NCBI RefSeq assembly: GCF_001641265.1
Contig: NW_020167541.1
Span: forward strand, 1 to 64,000
Reading direction: 5' to 3'
Source: Pseudogymnoascus destructans
Lineage: Eukaryota; Ascomycota; Leotiomycetes; Thelebolales; Thelebolaceae
DNA length: 64,000 nt
Shown: positions 30,553 to 42,281 of the stretch, piece after piece
How the letters are laid out: each line of letters begins with the position of its first letter
Position numbering within the stretch: the first letter of the stretch is position 1
Notes under the pieces: model-generated
What the model was told of the DNA's origin: nothing
Database searches by the model: none
What the model saw: only the letters and a program-made list of their open reading frames with translations
Program-made: the position numbers and the translations under genes

Positions 30553-33500
30553 ATGGCGACTGTTGACCTGTCCATCAGATCTAAACCCGCCGTCACCACC
30601 GATGTTGGCCTGATGTGGAAACGGGCAATAGATCGTTATGAGGAAATCACTCTAGTAAAGATCGACTCTATCAACAGAGCCAACAATGTGGAGGAGATTT
30701 TGGACGAGATACATGGGAGAGAGACAATATTCAAAGGCTATCGCCACGACGGCTCCAAATTGGACAAGTTCAGATCGCTCGTGAGCAAGAGTCTGGGGCC
30801 CGTCGAGAAGTTGAGTAATATAGTTGCGTCGGCAGCTTCGACTGTAAGACCACACTTCTGCCAGCTTCTTAGTTGGTATTGACTTATGTCATATCACGAC
30901 AGTCTTTCCCTCCCAGCACTGCTATTTTCTCAGCAGTCAGTTATCTTATACAAGTATGATGCTTCTATTCTTGGACAGTATGGTACTTAACAAATCTCAG
31001 TCTGCGAACACCGTGTCAGCCGATTACGACAAGATTGCCGGGCTCTTCGAGGATTTGGATTTGTATCTCAATCGGCTCAAGATCTTGGAGAAAGATGTTC
31101 CGCATGTGCCAGAGCTGGAAGTAGCTTTAACAGAGGTGCTCACATCCGTTTTAGTTATCTGTGGTATTTGTGCAAAGTTCATCAAGATGAAGCGAATTGG
31201 TAGGATGTTTTTGCCATGTCGCTTCCCCCGAGCTTTCTTACGCAGTTGTGCTAAGCAGCTTCATGAACTCAATGTCACGTATGTGGTGGACCCTTCCAAG
31301 GAAAGGTGCCGTCCATATCCATATACCTGAAATTTTTTTCCGTACCTGTTTCAAAAAGCATCATTTAGATGCCAAGAGCCTTCTTCAGCAACTGATATAA
31401 ACGTGCCCTCAGTTAAGGCTTTTCGAAATCTCGTCTCTGGTGAAGACGACGAACTCTCCACCGCCTATGCGCACTTCCATAAAATGGTCGAACAAGAACA
31501 AGGCGCAGTCAGGAATGCAACTTTGTCAACAGTGGGGCAAATTCAAGCTGTAACGGGACGCACAGACCTGAATACCAAGATCCTCATGGCTCGCATAGAG
31601 AGTATGTTTGTTCTCCGTTCCATCGACTTTTTGGTATTAAAGACGATTTATAGGTCGAGAAGCTGCTCTTGAACGCGACAATCTCCTGGCAAGGCTATCG
31701 ACGCTTGACTTCCATGAAAAGCACAGAGACATATTCGCAAAACATCATCAGGGCACTGGTCAGTGGCTGCTGAAAACGGATGAATTTCAGCGATGGTCCA
31801 CAGCAAAAAAGCCATCAATGCTTTGGTGTCCAGGAATTCGTACGCCTTTCTTTCGCTGAAATGACCTCTGCATCAACTTGCTGACTTATAAATAAGCGGG
31901 TGCTGGAAAGACTGTCATGACGTACGCATGCCCACTACAATTCATTCGGTAATCTGTAGGCTTACATCCACTAGATCCTTTGTTGTAGACCATATCCAGG
32001 AAGCTATTCAAGGGACGAAAGCAGCGACTGCATACTTATATTGCGACTACAAGAATCCCAAGACACAATCTGAACTCGAACTTTTGTCTAGTGTAGCCCG
32101 ACAATTAGCCGAGCAAACAAGCTCCATGCCTTCAGCAGTGAATGAATTTTGTGACAAGAATGCCGAAAAGAGAAGAAATCCGACAGGTGATGAGTGGATC
32201 GCACTCATTAAGTCCATTAGTCATGTCTTTCAGAGAACCTACCTCTTTGTCGATGCCCTGGTAAGATTGCTTTACCCGACCGGTCTAACAAGTTCCAGAG
32301 TCACTAATTAGTTATTCTGTGAAGGATGAATGCCCTGAAACCAACAGGGAAAACTTTCTCAGTTTGATTTCGAAAATAGAACCTTTCGTCTGGTTGTTCA
32401 TCACTTCTCGCCCGCATGTGGGCATTGAAGCGAAATTCCTGAAAATATCTCGAGTCGACATTTCGGCCAGCGACTCTGATATCAAGACTTACTTGATGTC
32501 AGAAATCAGTACAAACAACAGATTATCTTTGTTCGCTGCTAAGGACGTCAAGTTGAAGGAGGATATAGTCAAAAGTGTGAGTGAAAAGGCTGCTGGCATG
32601 TAAGTCTATCAATACGAAGGTATCCACCTTCAGATATTCTGCCTGTTGAGATTAATGAAGTTATTCAGGTTCCTGCTTCCCTATCTCCAGATATACCACC
32701 TTTCCAAACAAGCGAGTCTCAAGAAGGTTCGAAACACTATGAACGCGTTGCCAACAGAAGTTTTTGCAAGTTATGGGGAGGCCATGAAGAGGATCGAGGA
32801 CCAGCAAGAGGGGGATAGCGAACTAGCGAGGAGAGCTCTTTCCTACATATTTTGTGCTAAGAGACCACTGAGTGTGGAAGAGCTACGCCATATCTTGTCT
32901 ATGGAAGCCGAAGATATTGAATTAGACGAAACGGCTTTTCCGGAGACTGAGATTCTGCTCAACATATCCGCTGGCCTGATCAAGATTGATGAGCAGAGTG
33001 GCGCCGCAGGGCTAGTACACTACACCTTGCAGGAGTATCTAGAAAAGAACCGGGAGAAACTTCTGCCAGACCCCGAAGTTGAAATGGGAATGGCATGCCT
33101 CACATACTTGTCATTTGACGTCTTCCAGGGAGGTTCTTGCAATAGTGGAGAGGAACTTCACCATCGATTACAAGAGTATAAATTCCTTGATTACGCTTCT
33201 CATCATTGGGGTTATCATATCATGGAGAATCAGCTTCATGAAAGGGTGGTGGGCTTGCTTTTAACATTCCTGAAGAGTAAGCAAAAGCTGGCTTCTTCCG
33301 TTCAGATATTGCACATTGCTGCACGTCGAACGAATGACTGGCATGACCGTTACCCTAAACAATTTGGGCCTCTACATGTTGTAGCGTATTGGGGTTTAGA
33401 CAAGATTCTTAATGTTCTTTTCGAAACTGACATAGACGTCGACAGTCGAGATAGCTATGAAGCAACAGCATTACAGATAGCTGCTAAGCGTGGTCACAAC

Positions 33501-35417
33501 TCAGTGACGCAGCTCCTGCTCAACAAAGGGGCCAGCATTAACATTAGCAATGTAAATGGTGAGACGGCTCTATACTGGGCAGCCAGAAGTGGGCACAAGA
33601 CGACAGTAGACATGCTCCTTATAAACAGAGCCGATGTCCTGACGAAGGATAACGAAGGATGGACTGCACTGTACTGGGCTGTCGTAGGAGGAAACAATGA
33701 CGTGGTGAAAATGCTGCTAGAGTATGGCGCTAACATAATCACTGCCGAATATGATGGAAGACATAAGGCACTTTATCTGGCGGCTGAGGAAGGGCATGAG
33801 CTAACTGTGCAAATGCTATTAGGCAGTGGAGCTAATGTCAATGCACAAGATTATTTGGGCAGCACGGCACTGGATTTTGCAGCAGCGCCAGGGCATGAAA
33901 AGACGCTGCAGGTGCTTCTACAGAACGGAGCTGATGTTAATTCGAGAGATAATTTCGGAAATACTGTCCTGCATTGGGCGGTTCCGCATAAAACATTAAT
34001 ACGGCTGTTATTGGAGTACGCGGTCGACCTCGATGCGAAGAACGACAGTGGACAGAGTGCACTTTGTTGGGCTGCTCAAGATTGGCCACTGGCAGTTACG
34101 GAACTGCTCCTCGAAAACAACGCCGACGTCAATGCACAGGACAATTTTGGATTTACTGCACTGCATCGAGCAACCTTAAGAGGGCGTGAATCGACGGTAC
34201 GATTACTACTCGAGAATGGGGCTGATCCCAACATAAAGGATAAGGATGAATGGACGCCTCTGCACCTGGCAGCCCTGAAACAGTACGAGGGCCTAGTGCA
34301 AGTGCTATTGGATCGAGTTGATGATGGAAGGATGATACTGGGCTGGGTAGATTTGCAACTTCAGGACAAGAAAAGGCAGGCGTTATTGGAGGAGGCTGCA
34401 GAAGGTAAGGCGGAAGCAAGCACTGTACTTACGGGCCTGCGCGAAGCCGCCCAGAAAAGGCAATTCGGCCGGTCGCAATTGCTCTTAGAGAAGGGAGCCG
34501 ATGTGAATGCGAAGGATGTTGGAGGATGGTCAGCTCTAACCATAGCTGCCAATTTCGGATATGAGGAAATCGTGCAACTGCTGCTGGAGAATGGAGCTGA
34601 TGCCAACATAAGTGGATACGATAAACGGACGGCTTTGCATTGGGCGTCCGAATGGGGGCAGGAGACGGTTGTGCAGCTTTTGGTCAAGAACGGAGCCAAT
34701 GTTAATGCAAGTGCGTATGGGTGGACAGCGATGCTTCTTGCGGTCAGGGATGAGTACATGGCGATTGGGCGCTTCTTAATTGAAAATGAGGCTGACGTAA
34801 ACGCGGAGGATTACCATGGACGAACAGCGCTGCACTGGGCTGCTAAGCACGGCGACAGGCTAATCGTGCAGCTGCTGGTAGGGAAGGGGATCGACGTCAA
34901 CGCGGAAGACCGTTGGGGGAGGACGGCGTTGATATACGCAGTCGAGAACATGCAACGAGAGGTAGTGAAAATGCTACTGGAAACCGGGGCAGCCACTGAA
35001 GCGAAATTTCGACATGATTTAACTGCACTACACATTGCGGCTTTCATAGGGTTTGAGTCAGCCGTACACTATCTGCTAGAAGGAGGCGCTAGCGTTGAAG
35101 CAAAAACTCAAGACAATCTCACCGCACTGCACATAGCAGCTTTTATGGGGTGGGAGTCGGTTGTGCAACAGCTGCTGGAAAAAGGAGCTGACGTCGAGGC
35201 AGAAGCGCGGTGGTGTGGAGTCGAAGAAGAAGAGGAATATGACTACGGCGTGACAGACGTACATATGGCTGAGAAACGATTGATTGATTTATTACGCCAG
35301 TGGTTACTTGAGGAAGGAATCGCCACTGGTGTTGGGATGGAACCTCGATATGGATTGACGGCGCGACAGCTTGCGGTTAGTGCCGGACACCCTGAGGTAC
35401 AGGAATTGTTAGGTTGA
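30553..35417 (+). CDS. NACHT-ankyrin (NLR-like STAND) protein, nine exons
   Basis: Exons 30553-30843, 30903-30953, 31001-31199, 31413-31601, 31654-31839, 31897-31921, 31975-32260, 32325-32599 and 32669-35417 join to 4251 nt, 1416 aa, without a stop. Introns are 47-69 nt except one of 213 nt (31200-31412), whose bounds are less sure. The N-terminal about 250 residues resemble the helical Goodbye-type domain of fungal STANDs (SFPPSTAIFSAVSYLIQ, SADYDKIAGLFEDLDLYLNR, MKRIVKAFRNLVSGEDDEL). The NACHT Walker A GIPGAGKT spans introns at residues about 303-310. Walker B is FVDALDEC (about 405-412), followed by FITSRP. A winged-helix-like part (ARRALSYIFCAKRPLSVEEL) leads to about 18-20 ankyrin repeats from residue about 730 to the end. 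Such proteins act in fungal self/non-self recognition and programmed cell death. A role here is inference; the gene looks intact. Confidence 0.88.
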
Positions 35418-35672
35418 CTGCACTCAATCATAATGATGGCTTGCGCCAATGGTCGTCATGAAGATATCATAAGATAGTCGATGTGGGTGCAGAATTTCGA
35501 TATCTATGTCAAGAACGAAAGTACGAAGTGCTTTGCCATGCCGCTTCGCTTGTGTGAATCTGAGTGGGAGCCTCTTTTTGAGGGGGTGGGGCCATGGGGG
35601 ACTGTATTCTGGTCCGGAATTCCTGACAAATTTCTTAGAGTTTTTCTCTCTTTGGCATGGGTGGTGGAACTT

Positions 35673-36894
35673 TCAATTTTCTATCCTAGTTATAGCAGTG
35701 GTTAGAAGAAGGCATATTTGTTCCCAGCGTCTGTTCAGCGTGTGTCTTTGGCTGGGTAGCCCACAATCAAGCAACTCTACTTGTTTAAGCCTTTCATAAG
35801 CAATATCCAAATAGGCCTTCAGACCTTTCACCAAAATCTTATTGACGGCCAGTTGATGTTCGTCTTCATCTTCTAATCCATCAGCCAGCATACACTGCCA
35901 TCTATTCGGCGGCATGAAGAGTAATCTCAGCGTAACCTGTGTGCGATAACAAACCTTCTCTCTATCCAATACGAAGTTACCTAAAAAGCCTGCCTCCTTC
36001 AGCTGCTGTTTCAGCTCTTCAGTAAACAGAGATAAAATAACTTCATCGATGGAAATCTCATCCCACTTATTTTCATCAAGAATGAATCCATATTCAGCAA
36101 GCAAGAAATCATTACTATGATTCCCATAACTAATGTATATTTCCTCTCCCTTCTCGATTCGTCGATCCGTGCAGATGTCGTACCCAGAGGTTGAGAACGT
36201 TACTTTGGAGGCAACATCTGCATGGTTGAAACAATCGGCAAATGGTGCGAGTGCCAAGCAATCGTAGTGGTCGACTGGTGTTTTTATTTTTGGGGAGGTG
36301 TAATAGAATGTTCGGGTGCTGACTATGAACCAGTAATATAAATATGAAGCGTTGGACACAGTGGGGAAGGCGGTGGAGACAGCGGCCCAGTCGACGGAGA
36401 TTTTCTTCTTTTGATTTTCCACGAGAGATGATGATCCGGCTGGGAGCAGTGCTTGGAGCGCAGGGTGCCACATGAATGGTATTGACTCGTCGAAGTCCTC
36501 CTTGGTTGGTAGAACTGCTCGCCATGCGGCACGAACCTCGGATATGTCCATCGTCAGTTCGGCAGCCAGGAGACCTTGAACGGTGATAATGCCGATTGGT
36601 TTAGAGATGCTCTTTGGGACGGTTCGGATTGTTCGTAGGGCAGATACGGGGACAGTCAGTATTGTGTCTCCAGCCTGATTAAGCGTCAGAATGCACTCGC
36701 AGAAACAGTGGTATAGAAAGAGCAAAAGAGAAGTACAAAGTAATCAAATATAAATAATGCCCAGTCCTACATACTTTAAGCTCCTGCTTCGCAATGATAC
36801 CCAGTCCCCTACCAGGAAATCTATGGGTTGCAATCCCGTTGAGTTGCACTCCTCGAGCGACAGCCCATTCCGTGAACTCGTTATTGATATCCAT
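35673..36894 (-). CDS. SET-domain lysine methyltransferase (SETD/RKM-like)
   Basis: Two exons, 36775-36894 and 35673-36674, with a 100-nt intron (GTATGT...AATCAG), give 373 aa. ATG at 36892-36894. The SET N-part has RFPGRGLGIIAKQELKAGDT. The SET C-part has LAPFADCFNHADV (the NH motif) and KGEEIYISYGNHSNDFLLAEYGF, with the conserved tyrosine. A helical C-terminal substrate-binding-like region follows. It resembles the non-histone SET group (SETD3/RuBisCO-LSMT/Rkm), which methylates ribosomal proteins, elongation factors or other targets with S-adenosylmethionine; the substrate is unknown. It is convergent with the NACHT-ankyrin gene, with about 255 bp between stops. Confidence 0.85.
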
Positions 36895-37622
36895 TTGATA
36901 TTCAAGCTTATCGGTAACGGGCCCCTATCTTCGAGAGCATAAAAGTACTTGACCTCGTGGACGAGAAAGAAACTGCCGCAAAGTTTAGGCACAGTCTGGA
37001 GGATGATCCGAGATTTTGCGACTGCCTTAGGCCAACACTAAGTTGTCAACCTGTTTCGATCACATGATTATACCGTTCTCCGTTCTGCCATAGTAAATCG
37101 GAGCTAGAAACCGTCTCCGTTGATGATAAAATACGGAAATTAGGGAATTAGGCAGGCATTCACAGTTTCCTTGTGTCCGATAGTTTTCAGAGTCATTGCG
37201 AAATGGGCGAAGCTTCAAAAATATCGAAAAAATGCTCGGGATTACAAGCGTCGATGGGAAAGTTACTGACTGGAGCATTTGGCATAGCACAAGGGAATTT
37301 ATGTAATATAAATAAAGGATCCAACGGACAGAATTTAGAGATTCGTCTTGACGTGAATCGCTTCAAATATCCTTAGTTTGACTCTGAAGGATCCGGCACA
37401 TCATCAACCTTAAACCTTTCCCGACTCATGAATCCTTCCTGAGCCTCGTTGATTGCTTCATTCGGATGAACCTTCATGTGATATTACGTAACGGATCACG
37501 TCGCGTGTGGTCACGTGCTTCGGTCGGCCCACGCGCCAAGTCGCACAGTTTGTATGGATTTCCAAGGTCCCTGGTGCAATATATGTCATTAACTAAAACT
37601 AATATCTATCGCCAAAGCGAAC
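36895..37622. other. Intergenic region
   Basis: Upstream region of the SET gene and downstream region of the chromodomain gene, both on the minus strand. No coding sequence, RNA gene or repeat is recognised. Confidence 0.5.
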
Positions 37623-39874
37623 TCATCTCTTATGCAAATGCTTGCTAGCCCTAAAATACAATGCAATGATTTCCTCCATTACCTTGTCAAACTCTTTAAT
37701 TCGTTCAGAGTGTATTGTATCTTCCTTCTCCCAGGAATTCTCACCCGTTGGACGACCCTTCCATTTAACAAAATATTCAATTTTCCCTCTCCGTTCTCGC
37801 CTTTTGAGTAGTTCCACACCGAAGTTCCCTTGATAGCTCGCCTCAAATTTGTCAACGAGATCCGAACTGATGTCGTCCTGTTCCTGCCACGTATTTTCAT
37901 CATCACCAAAGCCTTCCCACTTCACGAGGTACCAAACCACATTACGTACTGTCGACTTTGCAAGCAGCGCTTCAACCTCGCAGATCTCATCTGTATCGCT
38001 TTCCACTCCTTGGCTGCTACAGCGCGGCTGCACTGCTGTATGCTCTTTGTTCCCAGTTGATAGTATGCTTCCGTGAGCACCCTTAGTGGAGTCGGCAGTT
38101 GCTGCTACAAATGGTGTGAAAGGAAGAGCATCTCGAAGCTGTGGATCAAGCAACTCCATTGAAAAACCAGATGGACATATTCCCCCGCTTTCGTTAGCTG
38201 AGTTCGTTATCTTGCGTTTCTTGCACTTAGACGTCTGCGAGCGGTTCTTCAGCTTTGTGCAGTAGTGCACTTGCAACGTCGCTTTGGTCCTTTCCGGGAA
38301 GTACTCTGCTATTTCGTCCCATGGCAATTTGTCTTTCTCTTTCAGCTGTATCAACAGTTCGTCGTCATCTTCTGAATATGTCGAATGCCTACCAGGTCTG
38401 CTCACAACTCGTTCTCGCAAATGCGGCCGCTCCCTGTCTCTATTGCCACTAGAGGCGCTGCTGATGACATTTTGCGCCTGCTCTATGTCGAGAGGAAATG
38501 GTAACTCTTCCTGGGAAAATTTAAGGCAATACACTATTCCCGACTGGAATGTTTGCAGTGTAAGGGATCCACGGATTGGTATCTCGTGACTCTCTAGCGG
38601 GGAATCAGACGACGTCGCTCCTGTTTTTGGAGTTGAGGCGTCAGAGGAATTGGCCATAGCAAAAGAAGCCTCTTTCACATTGCTGGGGCTCATGTGTGCA
38701 GAGCTCTCCGTGCTTTTTGCCCGCCTCGGCCGTTTCAGTCTCCGCTCCTGTATCTCAGAGCCACCGGTGTCGCTATCATTGACGTGGTCTCCATTAATAG
38801 ATTGACTCTTTGGAGAATAATCGAAAGAGGCCGCTGTTCCTCCCTGGCTTAAGACATCCCAGGAATCGGTCGGAAGAGTAACGTCTTTCACATTGCTGAA
38901 GTTTGTTTGTGCAGAGCTATCCGTGCTCTTTGCCCTCCGCCGTTTTAAACGCTGTGGGTGTGGGTGCTCTATATCAGAGCCGGAGCTATCATTGGCGTGG
39001 TCTTCGCCATCAGTACCATTTGTGCTTCCATCTTGATCATCGCTGCGCTTCAGCCCAGGGCTTAGTTCAATCGTGTCCATATGGTCGTTCTTTGCGGAAA
39101 TGTAATCATTGCTATCACTTCTTGATTTTGGCTGATATTTATCGATCTTGCCTTCGTTCGTTGGAATTCCTTCGGTCACAGAGGTAGCGCTGGTTTCTTG
39201 AACACTACCCAAACCGGATAGACTCTCTGTCTCAAGATTGCTCATGTTTTGAGAGGCAAGCAACAGCACGTCATTCACCTTTGTCGTAGTTGTCTGGATC
39301 GTCGCATCACTTAGTGCAGCTTGAGAGCCGAAGAGGTCTACTAAGATCTCCCTCTCAGCATCGTCCAGCACTCCACTGTCGCCCACATCATCGTCCAGGA
39401 GGATAGGGTCATCTGAAAGATATGAGCAACGCGGATTGCAATTACTGGAGGGTTTTGGCTACTCACCCTGGCTTGTACCCCACTTCAGTTTTTTAATTGA
39501 AGGAAATTCTATCTCTGTATCGCTGACGTCGGCTGCATCTTGACTGTAACAAATGTCCTGCGTGATTTCTGCATTTGGTCAGCTGTTGCCGTCGTGGAGA
39601 AACACGGACACATACTTTTTATGCCCTGTAATGACTGGCCTTGATCAGAAGGTAGTTCTACCTGGTCCGTACCGGATGTTATGTACTTCTGGGCCGCGCC
39701 ATGCGTAGTTGTCCTTTTGACCTCTTCATAACGGGCAAAATCTGTAGACGGTTGAAAGTAAATCGAACCAGCACCAGCTTGTGGATGCAAAGGTGGCCGG
39801 AATGTCGGAGATGGTATAGCTGCAGGAGGAATTGGTCGATAAAATTGCTGGCTGTCCCAATGAATAGAAGTCAT
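37623..39874 (-). CDS. SANT/Myb-like plus tandem chromodomain protein
   Basis: Exons 39616-39874, 39467-39568 and 37623-39412, with introns of 47 and 48 nt (GTATGT...TGCAG, GTGAGT...TTCAG), give 716 aa in frame. The ATG is at 39872-39874 (MTSIHWDSQQFYRPIPP). The middle is acidic/serine-rich with two copies of a unit, RLKRRRAKSTDSSAQ and RLKRPRRAKSTESSAH. A SANT/Myb-like segment (SEDDDELLIQLKEKDKLPWD...YFPERTKATLQVHY) lies at about 464-506. Two chromodomains end the protein: CEVEALLAKSTVRNVVWYLV...WEGFGDDENTWQE (about 596-645) and VELLKRRERRGKIEYFVKWK...PTGENSWEKED (about 655-705). A nuclear, methyl-histone-reading role is likely from family knowledge. The chromodomains resemble those of chromoviral integrases in length, so transposon ancestry is possible. 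No polymerase or integrase remnants are present. Confidence 0.8.
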
Positions 39875-40262
39875 CTTGAACTTCGATGTTGGAGGAAGTC
39901 TATGAATTCGCAATCTGCTCACGGACACACGTCCTATATATACCCGCAGGCTACGGCTAGCGCCTGGAAGGTGGCCTACAGAACACCTGTAGCAGTCGCC
40001 CAACCACTTCGCTCAATTTTGGTATTACGTATCAGGTTTCTGGATGGCGTACTCATCCCGTGTGTGACGATCTTCCAGATCGATATCTGTGGAGGCCGCA
40101 TCCTGAAGCAAATCAGTGGGTACTCTGGCGGAAACGACTCCAGGCTCGTGATCTATCACGTAGAGGCTGAGCTTAGGGTTAGGGTTGGGGTGGGTTAGGG
40201 TTACTAACCCTAACCCTAATGTACGTTATATGCTAAAACTACCTTATAAATAATTATTACTA
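39875..40262. other. Intergenic with telomere-like repeats
   Basis: Upstream region of the chromodomain gene. It contains the head-to-head telomeric array listed separately and ends at the TA duplication of the Fot1-like transposon. ATGTACGTTATATGCT at about 40219-40235 also resembles the junction sequence beside the other transposon copy (about 57153-57168, inverted). Confidence 0.6.
40173..40219. repeat. Head-to-head telomeric repeat array (TTAGGG then CCCTAA)
   Basis: The plus strand reads TTAGGG TTAGGG TTGGGG TGGG TTAGGG (40173-40200), then TTAC, then TAACCC TAACCC TAA (40205-40219). TTAGGG is the standard telomere unit of filamentous ascomycetes. The two arrays face each other, the arrangement left when two chromosome ends join. 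Confidence 0.85.
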
Positions 40263-42122
40263 ACGTACATGTATAGCGAAAGCGCCAAACAAGCGAAAGC
40301 GCCAAAATGATGCGGTGACCAAACCCCCCAACTAAATGTTAAATTCCTCAACAACAAAACATGCCCCATAAAAACGATGAAAGCCAATTAGTGCTAGCTA
40401 TCCAGGCTATGCAAAGCGACCCAAAGTTACGCCTTCGAGTTGCTGCTAGGATCTATTCTGTGGACCACCGCAAGCTAGGTCGTCGTCTAGAAGGTGTACC
40501 TTCACGACGCGATATCCAAGCCAACTCACAGAAATTAACTAACCTAGAGGAGTCCGTCCTTGTTCAGTATATACTCGACCTAGCTGCCAAAGGGTTTCCT
40601 CCTCGGCTGTCTGTTGTTGAAGATATGGCAAGTCGACTACTTGCAACACGCGACGCGTCACGCGTTGGGTCGCGTTGGGCTTCAAACTTTGTTAAGCGGC
40701 GTGTAGAGCTCCAGACACGCTTTCAGCGCAAATACGACTACCAGAGGGCTAAGTGCGAAGATCCAGAAGTTATTAATGGCTGGTTTGAGCTTGTGCGTAA
40801 CACAATTGCGAAATATGGTATCGATGAAGCAGATATCTACAACTTTGATGAGACTGGGTTTATGATGGGCGTTATCTCAACTGCTATGGTTGTAACAAGC
40901 TCAGACGGGCGGGCAAAAGCAAAGAAGGTACAGCCTGGTAATCGGGAATGGGTTACAGTAATCCAAGGCGTTAGTTCTCAAGGTTGGGCAGTACCACCAT
41001 TTATCATTGTTGCAGGCAAAAACCACCTTACATCTTGGTATGAGAATAGTGGATTTTCAAGCGATTGGGTGATTTCTGTTACTGAAAATGGCTGGACTAC
41101 AAACGAGAGAGGCATGGATTGGATTCAGCACTTTGAGAAGCATACAAAGGCCCGGAGTGTTGGTGGTTATCGCTTGTTAGTCCTTGATGGTCATGAGAGC
41201 CACCACTCAGATGAGTTTGAGGAGTACTGCAAGGAACACAACATTATTACGCTTTGTATGCCTGCTCACTCTTCTCATCTACTCCAGCCACTTGATGTTG
41301 GCTGTTTCGGCCCGTTAAAGCAGGCCTATGGTCGGCAAATTGAAGATATGATGCAGGCTCATATTTCTCATATTACAAAGGATGACTTCTTTCCTGCCTT
41401 CCACGCTGCATTTAACACTACAATGACGGAAAGTAACATTCGAGGCGGGTTCCGAGGGGCAGGGCTTCTTCCATTTGACCCTGAGAGAGTGATATCTACA
41501 CTTGATCTTAAGTTAAGGACACCAACGCCTCCAAGCTCCCGCCCAGGTACTGCTCAACCTTGGGTTTCTCAGACACCAAACAACCCAATTGAAGCTATGT
41601 CACAGTCTACATTTATTAAAACTCGGATTTCACGCCATCAAAATAGCTCTCCAACCTCAATCTATGCAGCTGTTGACCAGTTTACAAAGGGTGCATCGCA
41701 AATAATGCATCAATTAGCACTGCTAAAGGGAGAGAACCAAAACCTATGACAGGCAAATGAAGTACTAAGCAAGCGCCGGAGAGCTAGGAAAACACGACTA
41801 CAGCAAGGAGGATCACTTAGTCAACAAGGGGCACAAGAGCTACAGGATGAGAGGGATGTTGTGCAGCAGGTAGAGCAGGAAATAAGGGCAAGCCGTGGTT
41901 GGAAGCCAAGGGAAGAAACCCGTGCCCATCGCTGTGGCAAGTGTGGTGAGACTGGGCACAATGCGCGCACGTGTCAGATTGTAATAGACACCTCTGAGGA
42001 AGAGGACTCCGAGTAGTTTCAATTGATTTCTAATGTTGTGGTAGATTTATCGCAATGTTTGTCGTGAGGGTAGATAATTTTGGCGCTTTCGCTTGTTTGG
42101 CGCTTTCGCTATACATGTACGT
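40263..42122 (+). mobile_element. Fot1/pogo-like DNA transposon, 1860 bp, copy 1
   Basis: Bounded by TA duplications (40261-40262 and 42123-42124) and by near-perfect inverted repeats of about 45 bp (ACGTACATGTATAGCGAAAG...CGCCAAA). Within the repeat, AGCGCCAAACAAGCGAA is built of GCGAAAGCGCCAAA sub-repeats. It has exactly the same length, 1860 bp, as the inverted copy at 57162-59021. Confidence 0.95.
40361..42016 (+). pseudogene. Fot1-like transposase, copy 1, with one nonsense codon
   Basis: Same 551-codon frame as copy 2 but interrupted at 41747-41749 (TGA where copy 2 has CGA, a C-to-T change), leaving 462 aa. It has an N-terminal helix-turn-helix region, a CENP-B-like DNA-binding region (QTRFQRKYDYQRAKCEDPEV) and a DDE core with IYNFDETGFMMG, LLVLDGHESHHSDEF and HLLQPLDVGCFGPLKQAYG. 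The lost tail holds a coiled coil and a CCHC knuckle (CGKCGETGHNARTC in this copy). The core is intact, so residual activity cannot be excluded. Confidence 0.92.
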
Positions 42123-42124
42123 TA

Positions 42125-42279
42125 ACTTATATATATTTACAGCATTGTTACGTTGTCAGTCGTGTTCATGGTCGGTCGTGTCGCGTCGCGAGTCCGCTCC
42201 CGAAGTGTCCCACAATCGCTTTTGCGTCCCAGTTCGCTTTCGCCAACCGCCTCCAGGCGGTGGTTTGAGAACCAACGAT
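42125..42279 (-). mobile_element. Detached left end of pogo-type element (pogo-B)
   Basis: About 125 bp (42155-42279) matches 60699-60823 at about 95 percent: CTCAAACCACCGCCTGGAGG, then GCGAAAGCG and the GTCGCGTCGCGAGTCCGCTC core. The two are terminal inverted repeats of one element. Its outer end, ATCGTTGG, abuts TA (42280-42281) and then gag. The other end and the transposase are at 59024-60823. Confidence 0.85.
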
Positions 42280-42281
42280 TA

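Noticed and set aside
31200..31412. Extra exon inside the long third intron of the NACHT-ankyrin gene
   Set aside because: The sequence between possible inner splice sites has no similarity to the domain, and direct joining gives the expected MKRIVKAFRNLV.
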